Shown piece after piece: positions 24,004 through 30,473 of a stretch of 32,231 bases of DNA. Source of the DNA: a virus. The notes beneath the pieces are model-generated. The model was not told the DNA's origin and made no database searches. It saw only the letters and a program-made list of their open reading frames with translations. Position 1 is the stretch's first letter. The number at the start of each line of letters is the position of its first letter. Made by a program: the position numbers and the translations under genes. The stretch is from positions 1 to 32,231 of IMG/VR virus record IMGVR_UViG_3300005613_000260. One strand, given 5' to 3'.

Positions 24004-24376
24004 TAATTGCAGATTTTTAGGAAGGTTGGGCAAAGACCCAGAAATTATCAGTTTCGGAATGGACAAGCAAATGGTAAAGCTATCATTGGCGGTATCAGAT
24101 AACTACAAAGACAAGTCAGGAGAATGGCAAGAGAATACAACTTGGGTTAATTTAACGTGTTTTCGGCCTGGATTAGTAGACGTTATTCAAAAGTACTACG
24201 GAAAGGGTAATGTAGTAACCGTAGAGGCTACATATCAGCAAAGAGAATACGAGAAGGACGGGGAGAAAAGGTTTTCTCACGAGTTCATAATTCAGGAGAT
24301 CCGGAACTTAACTTCTGCTGGAAACAAGGCGAAAGAAAATAATCTTGAAAAAGAAAACGACGACTTACCTTTTTGA
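23990..24376 (+). CDS. ssb: single-stranded DNA-binding protein
   Basis: OB-fold SSB of 128 residues: NNCRFLGRLGKDPEI at the start, VKLSLAVSDNYKDKSGEW, then TTWVNLTCFRP and VVTVEATYQQREYEKDG. The C-terminus ends DDLPF, the conserved acidic tip by which SSB recruits host and phage replication proteins. Length is shorter than E. coli SSB (178) because the linker is short. It lies between the recombination genes and the helicase genes, serving both. Confidence 0.95.
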   Translation: MAINNNCRFLGRLGKDPEIISFGMDKQMVKLSLAVSDNYKDKSGEWQENTTWVNLTCFRPGLVDVIQKYYGKGNVVTVEATYQQREYEKDGEKRFSHEFIIQEIRNLTSAGNKAKENNLEKENDDLPF

Positions 24377-24377
24377 T

Positions 24378-24385
24378 TATATTTG
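24378..24385 (+). promoter_or_regulatory. promoter -7 box TATATTTG
   Basis: TAnnTTTG match 1 nt after the SSB stop. It continues into GAATCATG, so a start codon lies 4 nt downstream (24390). The 11-mer TTTGAATCATG is shared with the promoter at 27908, a second leaderless site. No good -33 match. Confidence 0.6.
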
Positions 24386-24389
24386 AATC

Positions 24390-24491
24390 ATGTTTACCAC
24401 CACTTTAGAACAAATAACATTTTTAAATAACCCTGATAAGGATTCAGACTGTGGTGGTTCTGAGTTTTTATTGGGGTTTTTTATTTTATAG
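24390..24491 (+). CDS. 33-codon leader ORF before the DUF1376-like gene
   Basis: An ATG placed 4 nt after a -7 box opens a 33-residue ORF (MFTTTLEQITFLNNPDKDSD then CGGSEFLLGFFIL). It ends at TAG 24491, 2 nt before the ATG of the next gene. It spans a stretch with competing inverted repeats and a T-rich tract. It may be a genuine small gene or a leader peptide. Position and spacing are the only support. Confidence 0.42.
   Translation: MFTTTLEQITFLNNPDKDSDCGGSEFLLGFFIL
24396..24480 (+). promoter_or_regulatory. possible attenuator with two alternative stems
   Basis: ACCACCAC (24396-24403) is perfectly complementary to GTGGTGGT (24451-24458). AACCC (24429-24433), inside that loop, can instead pair with GGGTT (24474-24478), which is followed by TTTTATTTTA. 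The two pairings cross each other, so they exclude each other or make a pseudoknot, the arrangement of a terminator/antiterminator switch. Pairing energies were not computed. Confidence 0.35.
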
Positions 24492-24493
24492 AT

Positions 24494-25237
24494 ATGAGTA
24501 AAGACCCAGCATTTTTATTTTACTCGAATGATTTCATTACTGGAGTTTCAGATTTAACAATGGAAGAGAGGGGCCAATTTATAACGCTGCTTTGTATCCA
24601 ACACCAGAAAGGGAGTATTTCAAGCAAATGGTTAAGCATTAACTTACCAAATGCTTCAAGCGACGTACTAAGCAAATTTGAAAAAGACGAAGAAGGTAAT
24701 TATTTTAATATTCGATTAGTTGAAGAAACGGAAAAGCGTTCAAAGCATATACCAAGAAAAAAAGCTGCTGCAATATTAGGTGGTTTAATTAGTGCCAATA
24801 AGGTATCTAAGGCAAAAGCCACTAAAATAAAAGCTGAATTTGATATTAATGATTATCAAGATTTAGAGGGTGAAGAAATGAAAATATGCCTAACCAAATG
24901 GTTTAAGCAAATGCTTAACCTTTTAGAAAATGAAAATGAAGATATAAATAGTATTAATAAAAAGGTATTCATAGCTCCTAATTTTGAAGAAGTGAAATCC
25001 TACTTTATCGAGAAAGGCTATTCCATACAATCAGCAAAGAAAGCCTATGATTATTACGAGGCGGCAAACTGGAAGGACTCGAAAGGCAATCAGGTTAAAA
25101 ACTGGAAACAAAAAATGATAGGAGTCTGGTTTAAAGACGAAAACAAACAAACGGCAACGGGACCAGTAAAGCGAAAGGTATCTGGAGAGAATGAGCAAGG
25201 TCAGTTAATAGACCAATTCGGGGAGGTAATATCATGA
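24494..25237 (+). CDS. DUF1376 / DnaD-like replication protein (helicase loader candidate)
   Basis: 247 residues. The N-terminus FLFYSNDFITGVSDLTMEER followed by QFITLLCIQHQKGSIS is the DUF1376-like pattern. The C-terminal half (VKSYFIEKGYSIQSAKKAYD then YYEAANWKDSKGNQVKNWKQ) resembles the phage replication-initiator tail that precedes DnaB. It is translationally coupled to the helicase (ATCATGATTG), which supports a loader or initiator role. Base composition shifts inside the gene: 24640-24990 is rich in GAT, GAA and AAT codons, while the last 200 bp return to the GAC/CGA-rich style of the genome, suggesting a mosaic junction near 25000. Confidence 0.72.
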   Translation: MSKDPAFLFYSNDFITGVSDLTMEERGQFITLLCIQHQKGSISSKWLSINLPNASSDVLSKFEKDEEGNYFNIRLVEETEKRSKHIPRKKAAAILGGLISANKVSKAKATKIKAEFDINDYQDLEGEEMKICLTKWFKQMLNLLENENEDINSINKKVFIAPNFEEVKSYFIEKGYSIQSAKKAYDYYEAANWKDSKGNQVKNWKQKMIGVWFKDENKQTATGPVKRKVSGENEQGQLIDQFGEVIS

Positions 25238-26544
25238 TTGAAGAAGTAGAAAGGGCGGTACTTGGTGCGATAGTTATAGACGCTGAGGCTCTGGAGGACG
25301 TTATAAATTTATTAAGTGTTGATATTTTCGAGGACAAGAAAGCCAAAACGATTATTCAAATCATTTTAGACCTTTACAAAAAAGGCGACAAACACGACAT
25401 TCTTACTATTTCTGAGGAAATCAAAAACAGAAACTTATTTCACATTGTTACGGTTATGGACGTGGCAAGTCTTACAAATGGAATAAATGGAAGTTGGCAA
25501 CTCGAAACTCATATCCGTATCCTTCACCAACGCTGGATAAGAAAAGAAATAAGAAAGTCAGGAAACGAACTACTAATCCAGGCCGACGATTACGAAATAG
25601 ACTCGTTGGACTTATTAGGAAAGGCCGAGACGACGTTGAACACGATAAACAACCTAATCGTTAAAGGAGAAGTAAAAAGCACTCAGAGCATAGCGAAAAA
25701 CGTACTAGCAAAGAATGAGAAGATAATTCAGAACGAGAAAGGATTGAGTGGTATTCCTTCTGGCTTTGGATACTTGGACAAGGTTACTGGAGGTTGGCAA
25801 GATAGCGACTTAATTATTTTGGCAGCAAGGCCCGGAATGGGTAAGACTTCACTTGCTTTAAATCTATGGGCAAGACCAGCAATCAATCATAATATTCCTA
25901 CGGCTTTCTTTAGTTTGGAAATGAGCGCAGAGCAATTATTTCAGAGAGTTGTGAGCCAAGAATCAGGAATACCTTTATCGAAAATAGCAAGAGATGGAAT
26001 TAGGGGAGAAGATTTAAAAGCGTTTGAAGGTTGGGTTGAACATTTAGCAAGTCAGCCTTTAAGCATAGACGATACTGGAGGAATAAGTATATCCGACTTT
26101 CATTCTAAAGCCTCGAAGCTAAAGCGAGAAAAAAACATTCGATTGATCGTGATAGATTACTTGCAGCTAATGACTTCTGGAGTAAAGAGCCATTCACAAA
26201 ACCATGAAGTAGGGTTAATTAGTGGAAAGTTAAAAATGATTGCAAAGGAGTTGAATGTTCCGATCATAGTATTAAGCCAGTTGAGTAGAGCCGTCGAACA
26301 AAGGGGGGGCGCAAAGAAGCCAGTATTAAGCGATTTGCGAGACTCAGGAAGCATAGAGCAAGATGCAGATATGGTAATGTTTTTATATCGACCAGAATAC
26401 TACGGAATAACCTCCGACGAACTAGGAGAAAGCACCGAAGGGCTAGCTGAGTTAGAAATAGCGAAACATAGGAACGGAAGCCTCTCGACGATTGAATTAG
26501 AATTTATACCGAGTAGAACTACTTTTGAGAATAGAAAATTTTGA
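25234..26544 (+). CDS. dnaB: replicative DNA helicase, DnaB family
   Basis: Hexameric 5'-3' helicase at the phage fork. The N-terminal domain ERAVLGAIVIDAEALEDVIN matches DnaB. The RecA-like core has Walker A in ARPGMGKTSLALN (198-210), FFSLEMSAEQLFQRV, Walker B in LIVIDYLQLM, the arginine-finger region SQLSRAVEQRGGAKKPVLSD, LRDSGSIEQDADMVMFL, and the C-terminal KHRNGSLSTIELEF. 436 residues is a normal phage length. No primase gene is visible beside it, so host primase is probably recruited. Confidence 0.96.
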   Translation: MIEEVERAVLGAIVIDAEALEDVINLLSVDIFEDKKAKTIIQIILDLYKKGDKHDILTISEEIKNRNLFHIVTVMDVASLTNGINGSWQLETHIRILHQRWIRKEIRKSGNELLIQADDYEIDSLDLLGKAETTLNTINNLIVKGEVKSTQSIAKNVLAKNEKIIQNEKGLSGIPSGFGYLDKVTGGWQDSDLIILAARPGMGKTSLALNLWARPAINHNIPTAFFSLEMSAEQLFQRVVSQESGIPLSKIARDGIRGEDLKAFEGWVEHLASQPLSIDDTGGISISDFHSKASKLKREKNIRLIVIDYLQLMTSGVKSHSQNHEVGLISGKLKMIAKELNVPIIVLSQLSRAVEQRGGAKKPVLSDLRDSGSIEQDADMVMFLYRPEYYGITSDELGESTEGLAELEIAKHRNGSLSTIELEFIPSRTTFENRKF

Positions 26545-26546
26545 GA

Positions 26547-27167
26547 ATGAAACCAAAGAAATGTAAATACTGTAAGTCGGACTTTGATCCGGTTCGGCCA
26601 CTTCAACAATGTTGCTCATTTGACTGTTCGATACTCTACGCCAAAGAGCAGCAAGAGAAGAAAAGAGCAGCTTCCTGGAGGCAAAAAAAAGCCCGAATGA
26701 AAGAAGCTATTAAAAGTTTATCGAGTTACAAAAAGGATTTACAAATATTGGTTAATGAGATAGCGAGGAGAATCGACCACGACCAAGAATGTATATCATG
26801 CGGAACCAAAGAAGGAAAAATAAACGGAGGCCACTTTCATTCGGTTGGGTCTAATCCAGCGTTAAGATTTAACCTTTTGAATATATTTCGCCAGTGCGAG
26901 AAGTGTAATTCTTATCTATCTGGAAACCTTTTGAACTATGAGAAAGGACTTGACGAAACATTTGGAGAAAGTGTCAAATATGAGATAAAATACAAATTAC
27001 CGATTTTAAGCCCCGAACTAAAGGCGACTAAGGAAGAACTAAAGGAAGCTATAAAAAACGCAAGAGAAGCCGTTAAAAGGCTAATCAAAGAGGAAAAACG
27101 ACTATCGAACCGAGAAAGAATAGAACTAAGGCGAGAAATAAATAAAAAGTTAGGATTGTATCAATAA
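26547..27167 (+). CDS. ninG: NinG/Rap-type recombination endonuclease
   Basis: Phage endonuclease that cuts branched DNA. I start at ATG 26547; a TTG at 26541 overlapping the helicase stop is possible. The product opens with a zinc knuckle (KKCKYCKSDFDPVRPLQQCC then SFDC). After a charged helix it has an HNH-like motif: CISCGTKEGKINGGHFHSVG followed by LRFNLLNIFRQCEKCNSYLS and GNLLNYEKGL. That arrangement is characteristic of lambda NinG. The C-terminal 60 residues are highly charged helix. Completes the recombination set with Rad52-like protein, exonuclease and SSB. Confidence 0.9.
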   Translation: MKPKKCKYCKSDFDPVRPLQQCCSFDCSILYAKEQQEKKRAASWRQKKARMKEAIKSLSSYKKDLQILVNEIARRIDHDQECISCGTKEGKINGGHFHSVGSNPALRFNLLNIFRQCEKCNSYLSGNLLNYEKGLDETFGESVKYEIKYKLPILSPELKATKEELKEAIKNAREAVKRLIKEEKRLSNRERIELRREINKKLGLYQ

Positions 27168-27172
27168 ATATT

Positions 27173-27180
27173 TATCTTTG
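27173..27180 (+). promoter_or_regulatory. early promoter P3, -7 box TATCTTTG
   Basis: TAnnTTTG in a 30-nt gap, followed by the 17-nt leader TACCAAGAAACAAAAAC and ATG 27198. The -7 box itself forms the left half of CTTTGTACCAAG (27176-27187), the third copy of the near-palindrome. At this promoter a bound regulator would sit directly on the -7 box. Confidence 0.7.
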
Positions 27181-27187
27181 TACCAAG
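27176..27187. promoter_or_regulatory. near-palindrome CTTTGTACCAAG, third copy
   Basis: One base different from the copies at 20973 and 22444. Here it overlaps the -7 box and the predicted transcription start instead of lying upstream, so the same protein could activate P1 and P2 but block P3 (inference). Confidence 0.45.
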
Positions 27188-27197
27188 AAACAAAAAC

Positions 27198-27902
27198 ATG
27201 AACACTATGAATATTTACAGAAAATTTTGCCCAAATGTATTTGTGGCGCAATGTGATGAAAGGCATGAAAAAGGCGAAGTAATCATTATGACCACAAAAT
27301 ATGGTAAGGAGATTGAAAATGAAGTTCACAACCTAATAGGTAGAACAAGAGAAGGGTTTTATCTTTATTCGATTACCAGGATTGACGGTTTTAATAGTCA
27401 AGAGAGAGCGAAAAGAAAAGCTGAGAAATTAGGCGGTTATGCTGCTAATGCAGAAAAGAGAAGTGACCAACATTACCAAGCATCAAAAGAGGGTGCTGAT
27501 TTTCTTGCACTTGGAGAACCGATAAAAGTTGGACACCACTCAGAGAGAAGACACAGAAAACTAATTGAGCGTAATTGGGATAGAATGGGTAAATGTGTTG
27601 CTGAGAGCGATAAGGCTAAGGAATACGAAAGAAGGGCTGAATATTGGGCCGAACGAGCAAACAAAATAGACTTATCAATGCCAGATAGCCTAGAGTATTT
27701 TGAATTTGAACTCGAAAAAGCAAAAAAATACCACCAATTCTTAAAAGACAATCTAGATAAAAGACCACACTCAATGAGTTTGCAATATGCTAATAAAGCG
27801 GTAAAAGACCTAAAGAATAAAGTTGAGACTGCAATTAGATTATGGGGTGACCATGAAGAAATAGAACTTTTGAAGCGTGAAAAAGAAGCTGGAAAATTTT
27901 AA
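27198..27902 (+). CDS. DUF3560-family protein, 234 residues
   Basis: Matches DUF3560, found in phages and mobile elements, often beside antirestriction genes. Residues 70-130 carry the family phrase RKAEKLGGYAANAEKRSDQH, then FLALGEPIKVGHHSERRHRK, with the GHHSERRHR core. A Lys/Glu-rich coiled coil (YERRAEYWAERANKIDLSMP onward) follows. Function is not established; the neighbourhood suggests a role in protecting or modifying phage DNA. Codon style differs from DnaB and NinG upstream (more GAT, AAA, GAA; one GATG and one CATC), so it may be a separate acquisition. Confidence 0.8.
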   Translation: MNTMNIYRKFCPNVFVAQCDERHEKGEVIIMTTKYGKEIENEVHNLIGRTREGFYLYSITRIDGFNSQERAKRKAEKLGGYAANAEKRSDQHYQASKEGADFLALGEPIKVGHHSERRHRKLIERNWDRMGKCVAESDKAKEYERRAEYWAERANKIDLSMPDSLEYFEFELEKAKKYHQFLKDNLDKRPHSMSLQYANKAVKDLKNKVETAIRLWGDHEEIELLKREKEAGKF

Positions 27903-27907
27903 AAATG

Positions 27908-27915
27908 TAATTTTG
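27908..27915 (+). promoter_or_regulatory. promoter -7 box TAATTTTG
   Basis: TAnnTTTG match in the 17-nt gap before the lipoprotein gene, followed by AATC and ATG 27920, 4 nt away. Shares TTTGAATCATG with the promoter at 24378. Implies a leaderless lipoprotein mRNA and may also drive the ParB-glycosyltransferase-dioxygenase cassette. Confidence 0.62.
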
Positions 27916-27919
27916 AATC

Positions 27920-28225
27920 ATGGAAACTACTGAAAAAGCAAAAGCAGAAATTAATAGAAGAATAAACTTTGTCTTATTTGTGGCTTTGTTCTTCACTATG
28001 TTAGCCTCGATTATCGGGTGCAAAAAAGAACCAGAGCAAAAGTGCTACGAGTGTACTACATACCTGAGTTATCAATTCGACGACGGGTCGAGCAGAAGCG
28101 AAGGATCGATAAAAGTAGAGAAGCTATGCGAGGAAAACCCGAATAACTCTCACGAGGAAAAAGGAGAATACTTCGGAAAACAAGGAGTCAAAACTACCGT
28201 AAGACGGTGTAAAACTATAAAGTGA
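27920..28225 (+). CDS. small lipoprotein, superinfection-exclusion candidate
   Basis: 101 residues. A charged N-terminus of about 14 residues precedes a hydrophobic stretch (FVLFVALFFTMLASI) and a lipobox IIGC with Cys34. CKKEPEQ follows, in which Lys and Glu next to the lipid-bearing Cys recall the surface-export signals of Bacteroidetes lipoproteins. The mature domain has paired cysteines (KCYECTTYL; later LCEENP and RRCKT). Phage lipoproteins often block receptors against a second infection, but that is inference; the sequence shows only an outer-membrane-type lipoprotein. Placed directly before the DNA-modification cassette. Confidence 0.72.
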   Translation: METTEKAKAEINRRINFVLFVALFFTMLASIIGCKKEPEQKCYECTTYLSYQFDDGSSRSEGSIKVEKLCEENPNNSHEEKGEYFGKQGVKTTVRRCKTIK

Positions 28226-28229
28226 AGCA

Positions 28230-28826
28230 ATGAGTAAAGTAAACGATTTTAAAACTGAGACTATCTCACTAAACGAGATAAAAAATAACCCGAATAACCC
28301 TCGATTAGTAAAGGACGTTAAGTTCAAGAAGCTGGTTAAGTCAATAAAGGAATTTCCGGAAATGCTTAAAATCAGGCCGATAGTAGTAAACAAGGATATG
28401 ATAGTTCTTGGTGGCAACATGAGACTAAAAGCGTGTAAAGAAGCTGGACTAAAAGAAGTGCCTATAATTCGAGCCGAAAACCTGACCGAAGAACAACAAA
28501 GAGAGTTTATCATTAAGGATAACGTAGGCTTTGGTGAATGGGATTGGGATTTATTAGCAAACGAATGGGATGCTATCCAGCTTGGTGAATGGGGTTTGGA
28601 TGTTTGGCAACCTGATGAGGATGTAGACTACTCAATACTAGATGAAGAGGATGTAGACGACCAGCTTCAAGACATGGCTGATGGCGTGAAAAAAGCTATT
28701 CAAATTGAGTTTGAGCCTGACCACTATGACGAGGCTTACGAGTTGGTTAAGTTTTGGCGAGACCAAGACGCCTACGTTGGTAAGATGATTCTTGACTTCT
28801 TGAAATCTGAAAAGAACAAGATATGA
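28230..28826 (+). CDS. ParB/Srx-fold protein of a DNA-modification cassette
   Basis: ParB-like N-terminal domain (about 10-95): NPNNPRLVKD, IKEFPEMLKIRPIVVNKD, the nucleotide-binding GGNMRLKACKEAGLKEVP. The C-terminal half has GEWDWDLLANEWD and a long helical tail. Phage ParB-like proteins of this kind are known neighbours of TET/JBP oxygenases and DNA glycosyltransferases, where they may direct base modification. Two compositional halves meet near 28530. The first 100 codons are in the genome's GAC/CGA style with no GATG. The rest has eight GATG in about 220 bp, so the gene looks like a chimera. Four-base ATGA overlap with the glycosyltransferase. Confidence 0.82.
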   Translation: MSKVNDFKTETISLNEIKNNPNNPRLVKDVKFKKLVKSIKEFPEMLKIRPIVVNKDMIVLGGNMRLKACKEAGLKEVPIIRAENLTEEQQREFIIKDNVGFGEWDWDLLANEWDAIQLGEWGLDVWQPDEDVDYSILDEEDVDDQLQDMADGVKKAIQIEFEPDHYDEAYELVKFWRDQDAYVGKMILDFLKSEKNKI

Positions 28827-29536
28827 AATGCCTTGTTTGCATACCAAGTAAGGCAAGACCAAACAACATAAAGAAGTATGTTGAGCCGTTTATGCAAAGG
28901 TTGGGGCTTGATTATAAGATATTCGTTGAGCCGCAAGATGCTGAACAATACAGATTGTCAAACGTAGTGCTTCTTGATGCAAACGACAAAGGGTTAGGAT
29001 ACGCTACTTCATTTGCCAAGAAATACGCTGAAGAAAACGGCTACGACCTTGTTTTTAAAATAGATGACGATACCAAAGCTATAGGCAATATTGAAAAAGA
29101 CATTGAAAGAATCATAAAGGCTTTCGACATACAGAGGGTTGGTGCGGTTGTATTTCCTTATGCTTTTGAGTGGTACGCCAAAACAGAAAAATTATTTACT
29201 CGATCGAACAAGCGGATACAAACTTGTTATATCATAAGAACAAAGTTATGGAGGCCAAATGAATCCGTTAGCACCTTCGAGGATTTCTACGAGTTCCTTC
29301 TTCTGCGTAATGACAATTACGATACATTGTATTGTTCAAAGCATTTAATTGACTGCGCACCAGTCGGGGGAGGTACTGGCGGTTTGCAAATTTTTGACCG
29401 TTCAGAAATGGCTTTGAATGAGATTAACATATTCAAAAGCATTGACCCGACAATTAAGGTGATAGCTAAGCCTGATAAGTCTTGGAAATATGAGCCTAAG
29501 TTTACGGATAAGAAATACAGAAGCAAAAAGATATGA
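28823..29536 (+). CDS. GT-A glycosyltransferase, predicted DNA-base glycosyltransferase
   Basis: 237 residues with the GT-A layout: CLVCIPSKARPNNIKKYVEP at the N-terminus, a DANDKGLGYATSFAKKYAEE strand-helix, and the metal motif in YDLVFKIDDDTKAIG (Asp81-Asp83). Near the C-terminus it has GGGTGGLQIFDRSEM, typical of a nucleotide-sugar loop. Coupled by overlaps to the ParB-like gene (upstream) and the TET/JBP dioxygenase (downstream), it is expected to add a sugar to a hydroxymethylated base in DNA. Distinct from the glycosyltransferase at 4044, which has SDN in place of DDD. Three GATG here mark it as part of the acquired segment. Confidence 0.82.
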   Translation: MKCLVCIPSKARPNNIKKYVEPFMQRLGLDYKIFVEPQDAEQYRLSNVVLLDANDKGLGYATSFAKKYAEENGYDLVFKIDDDTKAIGNIEKDIERIIKAFDIQRVGAVVFPYAFEWYAKTEKLFTRSNKRIQTCYIIRTKLWRPNESVSTFEDFYEFLLLRNDNYDTLYCSKHLIDCAPVGGGTGGLQIFDRSEMALNEINIFKSIDPTIKVIAKPDKSWKYEPKFTDKKYRSKKI

Positions 29537-30324
29537 AACGAATAGACCTCAATAAGTTAGAACACTCTGTAAAGATTGGCGACCAATGCCCAGCGTTTGA
29601 ACCTAACGTAACAGAGGACTGCATATTCTATGCTGATGGTGAGCCGATTGGCTTCTTTATGCGACAGATGCCTGAGAAGATGTGTAAGTTGGCAGACCTT
29701 GCAGATAAAGAGTTTAGAAGTGAAAATGTGCCTAAGTCGTTAATGGATAGAGTTTCAAGCATAAAAGGAAAATTCAAGCATACCGCCACTAATAAAGGGC
29801 AAGGCGTTGAACAATACTCCGTAATATTAGGATCCGTGCCACCAAAGCCAATGGTACGCAGACCATATCCTACAAGGTCAAGCGTTCATTCTGTAAAGGC
29901 AGCGCAAACTTTTATAAAGTCTATGTTATTGCTTGCAAAGGAAAGCGAGAAGCTGATAGCTGAAATAATACCTGAGCAATACCAAAGACAAAAGGAACTA
30001 TTCGAGCAAGTGCCTGACCAATGGAAGTTCAAGAACCTATTCACTTCGTCAATCAGCAACTACAATATCAGCGCACCGTTTCACAGAGACACGGGAAACA
30101 TACAAGGAGCAGTAAACGTAATAATCACAAAGCGGAGAAATAGCAAAGGCGGAAATCTTAACGTGCCCGACTACGGTGCTACAATTGACCAATGCGACAA
30201 CTCGATTTTAGTTTACCCAGCGTGGAAAAATATACATGGAGTTACACCTATTGAACCAACATACGAAGGCGGTTTTCGTAACTCTTTGATTTTTTACCCA
30301 TTAAAAGCATTCATGGGATTATGA
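29533..30324 (+). CDS. TET/JBP-family 2-oxoglutarate/Fe(II) dioxygenase
   Basis: Predicted to hydroxylate the methyl group of a pyrimidine in DNA (5-methylcytosine or thymine). The catalytic double-stranded beta-helix spans about 170-263. Iron ligands are His184 and Asp186 in APFHRDTGN and His235 in WKNIHGVTPI; the 2-oxoglutarate-binding Arg249 is in GGFRNSLIFYP. The GGNLNVPDYGA strand-turn is typical of TET/JBP. The ~165-residue N-terminal part is longer than the core of small phage TETs; its DGEPIGFFMRQMP and RPYPTRSSVHSVKAAQTF are probably DNA-facing. It is coupled by overlap to the glycosyltransferase. No cytosine methyltransferase gene is visible anywhere in the genome. Confidence 0.85.
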   Translation: MKRIDLNKLEHSVKIGDQCPAFEPNVTEDCIFYADGEPIGFFMRQMPEKMCKLADLADKEFRSENVPKSLMDRVSSIKGKFKHTATNKGQGVEQYSVILGSVPPKPMVRRPYPTRSSVHSVKAAQTFIKSMLLLAKESEKLIAEIIPEQYQRQKELFEQVPDQWKFKNLFTSSISNYNISAPFHRDTGNIQGAVNVIITKRRNSKGGNLNVPDYGATIDQCDNSILVYPAWKNIHGVTPIEPTYEGGFRNSLIFYPLKAFMGL

Positions 30325-30473
30325 AAGAAGTAGAAAAGAAAGTAATTGAACTTTGCAATAGGTATAAAATCAAAGCCTTTAAAATGGAGGTATTCAAGTC
30401 CAATTACAGAAAGTTTAATTTTGCTGGAGTTAATAGAGATTTGTTAGCTTTAAAAATCTATGAATTACTATGA
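30321..30473 (+). CDS. 50-residue ORF between dioxygenase and small terminase
   Basis: ATG overlaps the dioxygenase stop (ATGA), and its TGA overlaps the small-terminase ATG in the same way. The product is basic and helical (KEVEKKVIELCNRYKIKAFK, then RKFNFAGVNRDLLALKIYEL). Being coupled on both sides in an otherwise gene-tight region makes it real. Function unknown; it could be a DNA-binding helper of packaging or of the modification cassette. Confidence 0.68.
   Translation: MKEVEKKVIELCNRYKIKAFKMEVFKSNYRKFNFAGVNRDLLALKIYELL

Noticed and set aside
21026-27902. Lysogeny functions (integrase, CI-like repressor, attachment site)
   Set aside because: No tyrosine or serine recombinase motif and no HTH repressor divergent promoter pair are seen; the only HTH-like protein in this region is the winged-helix gene at 23556, on the same strand.
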